This document shows positions 1-8,594 of a DNA stretch of 64,000 nucleotides, one piece after another. A program made the translations under genes and the position numbers. The notes under the pieces are model-generated. The model did no database searches and had not been told where the DNA came from. It saw nothing but the letters and a program-made list of their open reading frames with translations. Source of the DNA: Thermopolyspora flexuosa (GTDB lineage Bacteria; Actinomycetota; Actinomycetes; Streptosporangiales; Streptosporangiaceae). How positions within the stretch are numbered: the stretch's first letter is position 1; every line of letters starts with the position of its first letter. The DNA is taken from assembly GCF_006716785.1 (NCBI RefSeq), contig NZ_VFPQ01000001.1, positions 2,480,001 through 2,544,000 on the forward strand, given 5' to 3'.

Positions 1-37
1 CCCGATTGCGGGTAAAAAAATGTCCCTGTTTTATCTT

Positions 38-85
38 GGTATGTCACGGTTTTGAGACATAACCATGACACCTCCAGGACATACC
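38..85. promoter_or_regulatory. repeated GACATA-type elements upstream of the opp operon
   Basis: GGTATGTC at 38-45 is followed by its near-complement GACATAACC at 56-64 and by a further GACATACC at 78-85. The first two form an inverted repeat with a 10-nt centre. The elements lie about 190 bp upstream of the first permease gene in an AT-richer stretch, so they could be operator sites; they could also belong to the end of a gene lying left of the window. I see no open frame in 1-277. Confidence 0.3.
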
Positions 86-197
86 TCCGAAGATCAACAC
101 AGATGAGTTTCGCCTGAATCACAGTTGAGCCACATCGTTCGTTCACGTACTGGTCAGCGCAGCTCAGGGCATAGATTCTGCCTCCTGGGACGACGGT

Positions 198-203
198 TAG
201 GGT
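198..203 (+). promoter_or_regulatory. candidate -10 hexamer (TAGGGT) of the opp operon
   Basis: TAGGGT lies about 75 nt before the oppC start. The same hexamer precedes arc, prcB, the FKBP gene and the alpha/beta hydrolase gene in this window. No good -35 hexamer is visible at the proper distance, so the call rests on the -10 alone. Confidence 0.3.
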
Positions 204-277
204 GGTCGTCCTAGCCGCGCTGTCGACCGACAGTCGGCGCGTTGGTTTTGTCGTCTGTGATCCAGGGGGCCGACAGT

Positions 278-1279
278 ATGAGCGCGCCGCTCGACGTGCC
301 GGGCAGTACCGCCGAGGCGCAGCCCGAGGCCGTACTCGAGGGTGCGAGCGGAAAGGCGATCCAGGGCCGATCACTCGGCCAGATCGCCTGGAATCGCCTC
401 AAGCGCGACAAGGTCGCGATGTCCGGTGCGTTCGTCGTGATCTTCCTGATCCTGGTCGCGATCTTCGCCCCGGTCGTGGTGCGGCTGTTCGGGCATCCGC
501 CCCTCGAGTTCCACCAGGAGATGATCGACCCGGTCACCCAGATCCCCAAGGGCGGGTCGGGCATCAGCAGCGAGTTCCTGTTCGGCGTCGAGCCGCAGAC
601 CGGCCGCGACCTGTTCAGCCGCGTGGTGTACGGCTCGCGCATCTCGCTGCTGATCGCGTTCTGCGCCACCCTGCTCTCGGTGCTGATCGGCACGATCATG
701 GGCATCGTGGCCGGCTACTTCGGCGGCTGGGTGGACTACATCATCAGCCGCCTGATGGACGTCTTCCTCGCCTTCCCCCTGCTCGTCTTCGCCCTCGCCC
801 TCGTCGGCGTGCTGGCGCAGTTCGAGCAGCAGCTCGGGATCAAGGGGGACTCCCTCCGCATCGCGCTGCTCATCTTCGTGATCGGGTTCTTCAACTGGCC
901 GTACATCGGCCGCATCATCCGCGGCCAGACGCTCTCGCTGCGCGAGCGCGAGTTCGTCGACGCCGCCCGGAGCCTTGGGGCGCGCGGGCCGTACATCCTG
1001 TTCCGGGAGATCCTGCCGAACCTGATCGCCCCGATCCTCATCTACGCCACGCTGCTCATCCCCTCGAACGTGCTGTTCGAGGCCGCGCTCTCGTTCCTCG
1101 GCGTCGGCGTCCAGGCGCCCACGCCCACCTGGGGCGGGCTGCTGTCGGAGGCGGTGAAGTACTACACCGTGCCGCACTTCATGTTCTTCCCGGGCATGGC
1201 GATCTTCATCACGGTCCTCGCCTTCAACCTGTTCGGTGACGGCCTGCGCGACGCGCTCGACCCCAAGTCCTCCCGCTGA
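278..1279 (+). CDS. oppC: peptide ABC transporter permease, OppC/DppC type
   Basis: This inner-membrane permease should form, with the OppB-type protein, the channel of an oligopeptide/dipeptide importer. The 333-residue product has a hydrophobic segment near residues 50-70, a long periplasmic-side insert with GVEPQTGRDLFSRVVYGSRI, then further membrane helices. The cytoplasmic EAA loop is seen as EFVDAARSLGARGPYILFRE, as in OppC/DppC. The ATG at 278 is chosen because GGGGG ends 8 nt upstream; a TTG at 242 would add 12 residues without a ribosome site. It is first in the operon, before the binding protein and the partner permease, whereas many opp/dpp operons begin with the binding protein. 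Transported substrate cannot be told from sequence. Confidence 0.9.
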   Translation: MSAPLDVPGSTAEAQPEAVLEGASGKAIQGRSLGQIAWNRLKRDKVAMSGAFVVIFLILVAIFAPVVVRLFGHPPLEFHQEMIDPVTQIPKGGSGISSEFLFGVEPQTGRDLFSRVVYGSRISLLIAFCATLLSVLIGTIMGIVAGYFGGWVDYIISRLMDVFLAFPLLVFALALVGVLAQFEQQLGIKGDSLRIALLIFVIGFFNWPYIGRIIRGQTLSLREREFVDAARSLGARGPYILFREILPNLIAPILIYATLLIPSNVLFEAALSFLGVGVQAPTPTWGGLLSEAVKYYTVPHFMFFPGMAIFITVLAFNLFGDGLRDALDPKSSR

Positions 1280-1325
1280 CCAGCGATCTTCCATCCCCGT
1301 TTCCGACCACCAAGGGGTGCAACGC

Positions 1326-3080
1326 ATGAAGAAGAAGTCCGCACTGGCGTTCACCGCCGTGGGGGCGGCCCTCGCCCTGGGCCTGTCCGCCTGCGGCGGG
1401 GGCGGCGCACAGTCGTCGGGTGGGGGCGGCGAGTCCGCAGCCGCCAAGCACACCATGAACGCCGCTCTTGAGAACGTGTTCAACCCTTCCGACAAGAAGG
1501 GCGGCACGCTCAAGATGGCGATCTCCGAGGACTGGGACTCGATCGACCCCGCCGACACCTACTACGCCCTGTCCTGGAACCTCATCCGGATCTACGGCCG
1601 GCCGCTGGTCACCTACAACCCGGCGCCGGGCGCCAAGGGCCGTGAGCTCGTGCCGGACCTCGCCGAGAGCCTCGGCACCCCGAGTGACGGCGGCAAGACC
1701 TGGACCTACAAGCTCCGCGAGGGCGTCAAGTTCGAGGACGGCACGCCGATCACGTCCAAGGACGTCAAGTACGCGGTGCTGCGGTCGCTCGACAAGGAGA
1801 CCTTCCCGAACGGCCCGACGTACTTCAACGACTGGCTCGACCTGCCCAAGGAGTTCAAGAGCGTCTACAAGACGCCGGACGTGAACACCGACCAGGCGAT
1901 CGAGACCCCGGACGACCGGACGATCGTCTTCCACCTGAAGAAGCCCTACGGTGGCTTCGACAACTTCGCCGCGCTGCCGGCCACCATCCCGGTGCCGAAG
2001 GACAAGGACACCGGCACCAAGTACCGCGAGCACCCGATCGCGTCCGGTCCGTACATGTTCGAGACCGTGCAGACGGGCAAGCAGTACACGCTGGTGCGCA
2101 ACCCGAACTGGGACCCGGCGACCGACCCGATCCGTAAGGCGCTGCCGGACCGGTACGAGATCTACCTCGGCGTGAACTCCGACGACCTGGACAACCGGGT
2201 CATCTCCGGTGACCTCCACGTCGACCTCGCCGGCACCGGCGTGCAGCCGGCCGCGCTCGGCCGCGTGCTCAGCGACCCGCAGCTGAAGGAGCGGGTGGAC
2301 AACCCGACCGGCGCCCGGACCTGGTACATCCCGATCGTCCCGGACGTCAAGCCGCTCGACAACGTCGAGTGCCGCAAGGCCATCATCTACGCGGCCGACC
2401 GGGTCAGCCTCCAGCAGGCCTACGGCGGCGAGTTCGCCGGCGGCGAGATCGCGACCGGCCTCATGCCGCCGTCCATCGACGGCTGGAAGAAGATCGACCT
2501 GTACCCGACCGGCACCGGCGACCTGGACAAGGCCAAGGAGGCCCTGGCCAAGTGCGGCCAGCCGAACGGCTTCGAGACCACCATGGCCTACCGGTCCGAC
2601 CGGCCGAAGGAGAAGGCGACCGCCGAGTCGCTGCAGCAGTCGCTGGCCCGGGTCGGCATCAAGCTCAACCTCAAGGGCTACCCGACCAGTGACTACTTCA
2701 CCCTCTACTTCGGCAAGCCGTCCTTCGTGAAGGAGAACGGCATCGGCCTGGGCACCCACGGCTGGGGCGCGGACTGGAACGACGGCTTCGGCTTCATGTC
2801 CCAGATCACCGACAGCCGGACGATCCGCGAGTCGGGTAACTACAACATCAGCATCAAGAGCGACGAGATCGACAAGCTGATCGACCAGGCCAACGAGGAG
2901 ACCGACAAGGCCAAGCGCGACGAGCTGTGGGCCCAGGTGGACTACAAGGTCATGGAGGAGGCGTTCGTCCTCCCGATCGTGTGGTCCAAGAGCGTGCTGG
3001 TGCGCCCGATCGGCGCGACGAACGTGTTCGTCACCGGCGCGTTCGACATGTACGACTACCTGAACATGGGCGTCGCCTGA
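1326..3080 (+). CDS. family 5 peptide-binding lipoprotein (OppA/DppA-like)
   Basis: This is the extracytoplasmic receptor that captures peptides, or possibly nickel or oligosaccharide complexes, and delivers them to the permeases. A signal peptide with lipobox LSAC puts the lipidated cysteine at residue 23, followed by a Gly/Ser-rich linker. The rest (584 residues in total) is a family 5 solute-binding protein, with WTYKLREGVKFEDGTPITSKD in the first lobe and HGWGADWNDGFGFM in the second. The start at 1326 follows AAGGGG by 8 nt. The gene lies between two permease genes. A strong hairpin just after its stop probably protects this transcript or limits read-through, which would keep the receptor in excess over the membrane parts. 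Confidence 0.92.
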   Translation: MKKKSALAFTAVGAALALGLSACGGGGAQSSGGGGESAAAKHTMNAALENVFNPSDKKGGTLKMAISEDWDSIDPADTYYALSWNLIRIYGRPLVTYNPAPGAKGRELVPDLAESLGTPSDGGKTWTYKLREGVKFEDGTPITSKDVKYAVLRSLDKETFPNGPTYFNDWLDLPKEFKSVYKTPDVNTDQAIETPDDRTIVFHLKKPYGGFDNFAALPATIPVPKDKDTGTKYREHPIASGPYMFETVQTGKQYTLVRNPNWDPATDPIRKALPDRYEIYLGVNSDDLDNRVISGDLHVDLAGTGVQPAALGRVLSDPQLKERVDNPTGARTWYIPIVPDVKPLDNVECRKAIIYAADRVSLQQAYGGEFAGGEIATGLMPPSIDGWKKIDLYPTGTGDLDKAKEALAKCGQPNGFETTMAYRSDRPKEKATAESLQQSLARVGIKLNLKGYPTSDYFTLYFGKPSFVKENGIGLGTHGWGADWNDGFGFMSQITDSRTIRESGNYNISIKSDEIDKLIDQANEETDKAKRDELWAQVDYKVMEEAFVLPIVWSKSVLVRPIGATNVFVTGAFDMYDYLNMGVA

Positions 3081-3114
3081 CGGACGCCCGGTCGGTTCGG
3101 TAACCGAGGCGCGT

Positions 3115-3141
3115 GGGGGCCGGCCTGAGCGGCCGGCCCCC
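3115..3141 (+). terminator. intercistronic 11-bp hairpin after the binding-protein gene
   Basis: GGGGGCCGGCC and GGCCGGCCCCC flank a 5-nt loop (TGAGC), a perfect 11-bp stem between the binding protein and the oppB-type permease. No T-tract follows, so partial termination or 3'-end protection of the upstream mRNA is more likely than full termination. Confidence 0.55.
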
Positions 3142-3158
3142 CGGAGCCGGGGGAAGGT

Positions 3159-4172
3159 GTGGGCACTTACATCATTCGGCGCCTGATCGGCGCGGTGTTC
3201 ATGCTCATCGTGGTGAGCATGGTCACGTTCTCGATCTTCTTCGTGGTGCCGCGGCTGGCCGGCGCGACGCCGATGGACATGGCCAACCGCTACGTGGGCA
3301 GGGCGGCGACCGGCGAGATCGTCGCGGCCCAGGCGGAGCGGCTCGGATTCAACGACCCGCTGGTCGTGCAGTACGGGCGGTGGATCGCCGGGGTGTTCTT
3401 CGGCACCGAGTACGACACCGGCGCGGGCGTGGAGCAGTGCCCCGCCCCCTGCTTCGGCTACTCGTTCATCACCCGGCAGCCGGTCTGGCCGGACCTGATG
3501 GACCGGCTCCCGGTCACGGTCTCGCTGGCGGTCGGCGCCGCGGTGCTGTGGCTGATCGGCGGCATCGCCACCGGCGTGGTGTCCGCGCTGAAGCGGGGGA
3601 GCCTGTTCGACCGCGCCGCGATGGGCGTGGCGCTCGCCGGCGTCTCCCTGCCGATCTTCTTCACCGGCATCGCCTCGCTCGTGGTCTTCAGCTACGGCCT
3701 GGGCATCACCGCGCCCGGCGGCAGCTACACGCCGTTCCTGGAGAACCCGGTCGAGTGGGCCTACAACATGATCCTCCCATGGACGACGCTCGCCTTCCTC
3801 TACGCGGCGTCGTACGCGCGGCTCACCCGGGCGGGCATGCTGGAGACGATGAGCGAGGACTACATCCGCACCGCGCGGGCGAAGGGCCTGCCCGAGTCGA
3901 AGGTGATCGTCAAGCACGGCCTGCGGGGCGCGCTCACCCCGATCGTCACCATCTTCGGCCTCGACTTCGGCCTGCTGCTCGGCGGCGCCGTGCTCACCGA
4001 GAGCACGTTCTCGCTCAACGGCGTGGGCAAGTACGCGGTGAGCGCCATCATGAAGAACGACCTGCCGCAGATCATGGGCGTCACCATGCTCACGGCGTTC
4101 TTCGTGGTGATCGCGAACCTGATCGTGGACCTGTTGTACGCGGTGGTCGACCCGAGGGTGAGGCTCTCGTGA
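3159..4172 (+). CDS. oppB: peptide ABC transporter permease, OppB/DppB type
   Basis: This 337-residue inner-membrane protein should pair with the OppC-type permease. It begins with the typical first helix (YIIRRLIGAVFMLIVVSMVT). After a periplasmic stretch come five further hydrophobic segments, and the EAA loop region YIRTARAKGLPESKVIVKHG lies near residue 240. It ends in [15 protein letters not shown], the usual OppB tail. The start is GTG at 3159, close behind a GGGGGAAGG stretch; the short spacing leaves the exact start slightly uncertain. Its stop overlaps the start of the next gene by four bases, which implies translational coupling with the ATPase. Confidence 0.9.
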   Translation: MGTYIIRRLIGAVFMLIVVSMVTFSIFFVVPRLAGATPMDMANRYVGRAATGEIVAAQAERLGFNDPLVVQYGRWIAGVFFGTEYDTGAGVEQCPAPCFGYSFITRQPVWPDLMDRLPVTVSLAVGAAVLWLIGGIATGVVSALKRGSLFDRAAMGVALAGVSLPIFFTGIASLVVFSYGLGITAPGGSYTPFLENPVEWAYNMILPWTTLAFLYAASYARLTRAGMLETMSEDYIRTARAKGLPESKVIVKHGLRGALTPIVTIFGLDFGLLLGGAVLTESTFSLNGVGKYAVSAIMKNDLPQIMGVTMLTAFFVVIANLIVDLLYAVVDPRVRLS

Positions 4173-5254
4173 CCGAGAAGACCAGCAGTCAGGCCGCCCC
4201 CACCGGCGGCGGCCAGGGCGGGCCGCCCACCTCGTTCCTCGAGGTGCGGGACCTGCGCATCCACTTCCCGACCGACGACGGCCTGGTGAAGTCGGTCGAC
4301 GGGCTGTCGTTCAAGCTGGAGCGGGGCAGGACCCTCGGCATCGTCGGCGAGTCCGGTTCCGGCAAGAGCGTCACCAGCCTCGGCATCCTCGGCCTGCACA
4401 AGGGCGGCCGCGCGCGGATCTCCGGCGAGATCTGGCTCGACGGCGAGGAGCTGGTGTCCGCGAGCGCCGAGCAGGTACGGCGGCTGCGCGGCAAGAAGAT
4501 GGCGATGATCTTCCAGGACCCGCTGTCGGCGATGCACCCGTACTACACGGTGGGCGACCAGATCATCGAGGCCTACCGGGTGCACAACGACGTCAGCAAG
4601 CAGGTCGCGCGCAAGCACGCCATCGAGATGCTGGCCCGGGTCGGCATCCCGCAGCCGGACCGCCGCGTGGACAGCTACCCGCACGAGTTTTCCGGCGGCA
4701 TGCGCCAGCGGGCGATGATCGCCATGGCGCTGTGCTGCGACCCCGAGCTGCTCATCGCGGACGAGCCCACCACCGCGCTCGACGTGACCGTGCAGGCCCA
4801 GATCCTCGACCTCATGCGGGACCTGCAGCGCGACTTCAACGCCGCGCTGATCATCATCACCCACGACCTCGGCGTCGTCGCCGAGCTCGCCGACGACATC
4901 CTGGTGATGTACGCCGGCAGGGCGGTCGAGTACGGCCCGGCCGAGGACATCTTCGAGCGCCCCGAACACCCCTACACCTGGGGCCTGCTCGGCTCGATGC
5001 CGCGCCTGGACCGGGAGCCGACCGAGCGGCTCATGCCGATCAAGGGAACCCCGCCCTCGCTGATCAACGTGCCGCGCGGCTGCGCGTTCCACCCGCGGTG
5101 CGGGTTCACCGGCCGCACCGGGGGCAGGTGCGACACCGAGGTGCCCGAGCTCGTCGAGACCGCGCCCGGCCACCTGGTGCGGTGCCACATGAGCGCGCAG
5201 GACCGGCGCGCCATCTGGGAGAACGAGATCCGTCCGAACCTGGAGTCGGCGTGA
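4169..5254 (+). CDS. oppD: peptide ABC transporter ATP-binding protein, OppD/DppD type
   Basis: This cytoplasmic ATPase energises the importer. The 361-residue product shows Walker [10 protein letters not shown]-loop [10 protein letters not shown], signature FSGGMRQR, Walker [13 protein letters not shown] and switch ITHD. The C-terminal oligopeptide extension has a cysteine-containing stretch, GCAFHPRC, and a later C, which in DppD relatives can hold an Fe-S cluster. The GTG start at 4169 overlaps the oppB stop (GTGA). About 30 residues of Ser/Thr/Pro/Gly-rich sequence precede the ABC domain. Confidence 0.92.
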   Translation: MTEKTSSQAAPTGGGQGGPPTSFLEVRDLRIHFPTDDGLVKSVDGLSFKLERGRTLGIVGESGSGKSVTSLGILGLHKGGRARISGEIWLDGEELVSASAEQVRRLRGKKMAMIFQDPLSAMHPYYTVGDQIIEAYRVHNDVSKQVARKHAIEMLARVGIPQPDRRVDSYPHEFSGGMRQRAMIAMALCCDPELLIADEPTTALDVTVQAQILDLMRDLQRDFNAALIIITHDLGVVAELADDILVMYAGRAVEYGPAEDIFERPEHPYTWGLLGSMPRLDREPTERLMPIKGTPPSLINVPRGCAFHPRCGFTGRTGGRCDTEVPELVETAPGHLVRCHMSAQDRRAIWENEIRPNLESA

Positions 5255-5342
5255 GCGGCGAGGCGAGACGAGCGCCACGGGGGCGCGATCGGCACGACGG
5301 CCGGTACGGCGGCGCGGGCGCGCGGCGGATGAAGGAGACCTC

Positions 5343-6404
5343 ATGACCGAAGAACGGCCACTGCTGTCCGTCCAGGGCCTGCGCAAGCACTTCCCCATCA
5401 CCAAGGGCCTGCTCAAGCGGCAGGTCGGGGCGGTCAAGGCGGTCGACGGCGTCACCTTCGAGGTGCGCAAGGGCGAGACGCTCGGCCTGGTGGGGGAGTC
5501 GGGCTGCGGCAAGACCACCACGGGCCGGCTCATCACCCGGCTGCTCGAGCCGAGCGACGGGAAGATCATCTTCGACGGCACGGACATCACCCACCTGTCG
5601 CAGGGGAAGATGCGCCCGCTGCGCCGCGACATCCAGATGATCTTCCAGGACCCCTACTCGTCGCTCAACCCGCGGCACACCGTGGGCACGATCGTCGGCG
5701 CGCCGTTCCGCATCCAGGGCATCAAGACCGAGCAGGGCGTCAAGAAGGCGGTCCAGGAGCTGCTCGAGCTGGTCGGGCTCAACCCCGAGCACTACAACCG
5801 CTACCCGCACGAGTTCTCCGGCGGCCAGCGCCAGCGCATCGGCATCGCCCGCACGCTCGCCCTCCGGCCCAAGCTGATCATCGCCGACGAGCCGGTCTCC
5901 GCGCTCGACGTGTCGATCCAGGCCCAGGTGATCAACCTGCTGGAGGACCTGCAGCAGGAGCTCGGCCTCACCTACGTGGTGATCGCCCACGACCTGTCGG
6001 TGGTGCGGCACATCAGCGACCGGGTCGCGGTCATGTACCTGGGCAAGATCGTGGAGCTCGCCGACCGCAAGGGGCTCTACGAGTCGCCGATGCACCCGTA
6101 CACCAAGGCGCTGCTGTCGGCGGTGCCCATCCCCGACCCCAAGCGGCGGCTGCACCGCGAGCGCATCCGCCTGCAGGGCGACGTGCCGAGCCCGATCAAC
6201 CCGCCGCCGGCCTGCCGCTTCCACACCCGCTGCTGGAAGGCGCAGGAGATCTGCCGGACCGTCGAGCCGCCGCTGGAGACGCTCGCGCCCGGCCACCAGG
6301 TCGCCTGCCACTTCCCGGAGAACGCCCCGGCGGCCAAGGAGGCGCAGGCCGAGACCGACCGGGACGACGCCAAGGAGAGCGAGACGGCCGTCGGCGCCGG
6401 CTGA
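5343..6404 (+). CDS. oppF: peptide ABC transporter ATP-binding protein, OppF/DppF type
   Basis: This is the second ATPase of the importer (353 residues). Walker [10 protein letters not shown]-loop [12 protein letters not shown], signature FSGGQRQR, Walker [13 protein letters not shown] and switch IAHD are all present. The C-terminal oligopeptide domain contains the conserved cysteines of [15 protein letters not shown], followed by a charged tail rich in Ala, Glu and Asp. The ATG at 5343 is preceded by AAGGAG with a 5-nt spacer. An 88-bp gap separates it from oppD, yet no promoter is evident, so it is likely the last gene of the operon, followed by a convergent-region hairpin. Confidence 0.92.
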   Translation: MTEERPLLSVQGLRKHFPITKGLLKRQVGAVKAVDGVTFEVRKGETLGLVGESGCGKTTTGRLITRLLEPSDGKIIFDGTDITHLSQGKMRPLRRDIQMIFQDPYSSLNPRHTVGTIVGAPFRIQGIKTEQGVKKAVQELLELVGLNPEHYNRYPHEFSGGQRQRIGIARTLALRPKLIIADEPVSALDVSIQAQVINLLEDLQQELGLTYVVIAHDLSVVRHISDRVAVMYLGKIVELADRKGLYESPMHPYTKALLSAVPIPDPKRRLHRERIRLQGDVPSPINPPPACRFHTRCWKAQEICRTVEPPLETLAPGHQVACHFPENAPAAKEAQAETDRDDAKESETAVGAG

Positions 6405-6451
6405 CCCGCCGCGACGCGGCCGCCCGGCCCCGGTGAGGGGGACGCGGGGGC

Positions 6452-6495
6452 CGTGCGTCCCGGCGCGCGACCGCCTCCGTGGGCCGGGACGCACG
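6452..6495. terminator. bidirectional terminator hairpin between convergent genes
   Basis: CGTGCGTCCCGGC at 6452-6464 pairs perfectly with GCCGGGACGCACG at 6483-6495 (13 bp, 18-nt loop). It lies between the end of oppF and the end of the minus-strand response regulator and so can serve both. There is no poly-T tract. Confidence 0.6.
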
Positions 6496-6499
6496 CCGG

Positions 6500-7183
6500 T
6501 CAGGACAGCGCGCCCGGGGTGACCAGCCCGGTCTCGTACGCGAGCACCACGGCCTGCACCCGGTCGCGCAGGCCGAGCTTGGTGAGCACGTTGCCGACGT
6601 GCGTCTTCACCGTGGTCTCGCTCACCACCAGCTCGGCGGCGATCTCCGCGTTCGACATGCCCCGGGCGATCAGGCGCAGCACCTCCAGCTCGCGCTCGGT
6701 GAGCCGCTCCAGGCGCGGCGGGGTGGGCCGCGGCCCGGCCGCGGGCAGCCGGGAGGCGAACCTGTCGAGCAGCCGCCGGGTCACGCTCGGCGCCACGATC
6801 GCGTCCCCGGCCGCCACCACCCGGATCGCCTGCACCAGGTCGTCCGGCGGCACGTCCTTGAGCAGGAAGCCGCTCGCCCCGGCGCGCAGCGCCTCGATGA
6901 TGTACTCGTCGAGGTCGAACGTGGTGAGCACGAGCACCCGCGGGGTGTGCGCGCCCCCGGCCGCGTCGCGCACGATGCGCCGGGTCGCCTCGATGCCGTC
7001 CACCCCGGGCATGCGGATGTCCATGAGCACCACGTCGGGCAGCAGCGCCCGCGCCTGCTCGACGGCGGCGGTGCCGTCCCCGGCCTCGCCCACCACGGTC
7101 ACGTCGGGCTCGGCCTCGAGGATGAGCCGGAACCCGGTGCGCAGCAGCGGCTGGTCGTCGACGAGCAACACCCTGATCGTCAT
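6500..7183 (-). CDS. NarL/LuxR-family response regulator
   Basis: This cytoplasmic transcription factor of 227 residues is the output of the kinase encoded just upstream. The receiver domain (1-120) has acidic residues DD at 9-10, phosphoacceptor D55 in LMDIRMP and the conserved Lys of FLLKD. The C-terminal LuxR helix-turn-helix reads LTERELEVLRLIARGMSNAE then VKTHVGNVLTKLGLRDRVQA. The start overlaps the kinase stop by four bases (ATGA), so the pair is translationally coupled. Target genes and signal are unknown. Confidence 0.92.
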   Translation of the reverse strand: MTIRVLLVDDQPLLRTGFRLILEAEPDVTVVGEAGDGTAAVEQARALLPDVVLMDIRMPGVDGIEATRRIVRDAAGGAHTPRVLVLTTFDLDEYIIEALRAGASGFLLKDVPPDDLVQAIRVVAAGDAIVAPSVTRRLLDRFASRLPAAGPRPTPPRLERLTERELEVLRLIARGMSNAEIAAELVVSETTVKTHVGNVLTKLGLRDRVQAVVLAYETGLVTPGALS

Positions 7184-8463
7184 CTCTCTCCCCGCGAGGC
7201 CGTCGTGAGGGGGAAGCGGGCACACACCTCGAACCCGCCGCCCCGACGCGGGCCGACCCGCAGTTCCCCACCATAGAGGGAGACGCGCTCGCGGATGCCC
7301 ACCAGGCCGTGGCCGGTGCGCTCGCCGTCCCCGCCGCCCGCGTGCCGGGCGCCGTCGGCCCGATGCGGCCGGCCGTTCCGCTCCCGCGGCGCCTCCTCCG
7401 GATCCGGGCCCCGGCCGTCGTCCTCGACCCGCACGGTGAGCGCGCCCGGCTCGTACCGCAGCGTCACCCACGCCCGCGCCGACGGCCCGGCGTGCCGCAG
7501 GGTGTTGGTGAGCGCCTCCTGCACCAGCCGGTAGACCGCGAGATCCATGCCCGGGGGGAGCTTCGGCCCGTCGCCCTCGACCCACAGCTGGGTGCGCAGG
7601 CCCGCCTCCCGCATCTGCTCCACCAGGGCGGGCAGATCGCCCACGCCCGGCTGCGGGGCCCGCTCGCCGTCCTCGCCGTCGGTGCGCAGCACCCCGACGA
7701 TGTTGCGCATCTCCGCCATCGCGGTGCGCCCCATCTCCTCGATCGCCGACAGCGCGTCGGCGGCGAGGCCGGGGTTGGACGCGAGCACCTTGCGCGCCGC
7801 CGCGGCCTGCACCGTCATCACGCTGACGTGGTGGGCGACCACGTCGTGCAGCTCGCGGGCGATGCGCTGCCGCTCCTCGGCCCGGGCCGCCCGCCGGTCC
7901 GCCTCCCGCGCCCGCTCGAGCCGCTCGGCCCGGTCCTCCAGCTCGGCGAGGTAGGCCCGGCGCAGCCGGCTGCTGCGGCCCGCCATCCACGTCGCGAACA
8001 GCAGCACGCCGGCGAGCAGGTGCATCGTCCACGGAATCTCGCCGAACGCCGCGGCCACCACGTACCCGAGCCCGGCCGTGGCGAGCGCGATCAGGCTCTG
8101 CGCGAGCCCCCGGTGGGCGGCCACCGCGTGCAGCAGGATGAGCGTGGCGAGCTCGGCCGTCCCCGGGTCCGCGTCGATCGCGGCGAGCGCGACGATCGGC
8201 ACCTGGCTCAGCACGAGCATCGGGTACGGCCGGTGCCGCCGCAGCGCGATCGGCGCGCAGGCGAGCGCGATCAGCGTCAGGCTCAGCGGGCTGTCCCCGG
8301 CCGCGGCGCGGACCGCGCCGTCCCCCTCGGGAAGGGCGGCGGGATCGAAGGCCACCGCCAGGCCGATCGACAGCAACGCCACCACCGCCGCCAGGGCGGC
8401 GTCCCACAGCGCGGGGGTGTCCCACAGCCGGCCCGGCCGGCCGTCCGACATGGCACGCACCAT
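7180..8463 (-). CDS. NarL-type sensor histidine kinase
   Basis: This membrane sensor kinase (427 residues) phosphorylates the adjacent regulator. Four or five hydrophobic segments occupy about residues 20-160. The HisKA_3 dimerisation helix follows with phosphoacceptor His206 in RELHDVVAHHVSVM. The ATPase domain shows the N box EALTNTLRHA, the G1 region VEDDGRGPDP and the final GHGLVGIRERVSLYGGELRV. Little sequence lies outside the membrane, so the stimulus may be sensed within the bilayer. The start could be GTG/ATG at 8463 or ATG at 8451; neither has a strong ribosome site. A Gly/Arg/His-rich insert sits inside the ATPase lid. Confidence 0.9.
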   Translation of the reverse strand: MVRAMSDGRPGRLWDTPALWDAALAAVVALLSIGLAVAFDPAALPEGDGAVRAAAGDSPLSLTLIALACAPIALRRHRPYPMLVLSQVPIVALAAIDADPGTAELATLILLHAVAAHRGLAQSLIALATAGLGYVVAAAFGEIPWTMHLLAGVLLFATWMAGRSSRLRRAYLAELEDRAERLERAREADRRAARAEERQRIARELHDVVAHHVSVMTVQAAAARKVLASNPGLAADALSAIEEMGRTAMAEMRNIVGVLRTDGEDGERAPQPGVGDLPALVEQMREAGLRTQLWVEGDGPKLPPGMDLAVYRLVQEALTNTLRHAGPSARAWVTLRYEPGALTVRVEDDGRGPDPEEAPRERNGRPHRADGARHAGGGDGERTGHGLVGIRERVSLYGGELRVGPRRGGGFEVCARFPLTTASRGER

Positions 8464-8510
8464 CTCAATCTAGGTCGCCCTGCGCCGCGGACGCCCTGCC
8501 GGGGGCGGAT

Positions 8511-8540
8511 TCCCGCCTCCTCCTCGAGGAGGAGGCGGGA
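8511..8540 (-). terminator. perfect 30-bp palindrome between the nuclease and kinase genes
   Basis: TCCCGCCTCCTCCTC at 8511-8525 is followed immediately by its exact reverse complement at 8526-8540. It lies downstream of the RecB-like nuclease gene (minus strand) and upstream of the kinase gene. It should form a very stable hairpin and probably terminates the nuclease transcript. Confidence 0.6.
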
Positions 8541-8594
8541 CGCGCCGGCCGGGAGGTCGGGCACGCGCTCCGGGGCCCGTGGCCGCCGGCCCGG

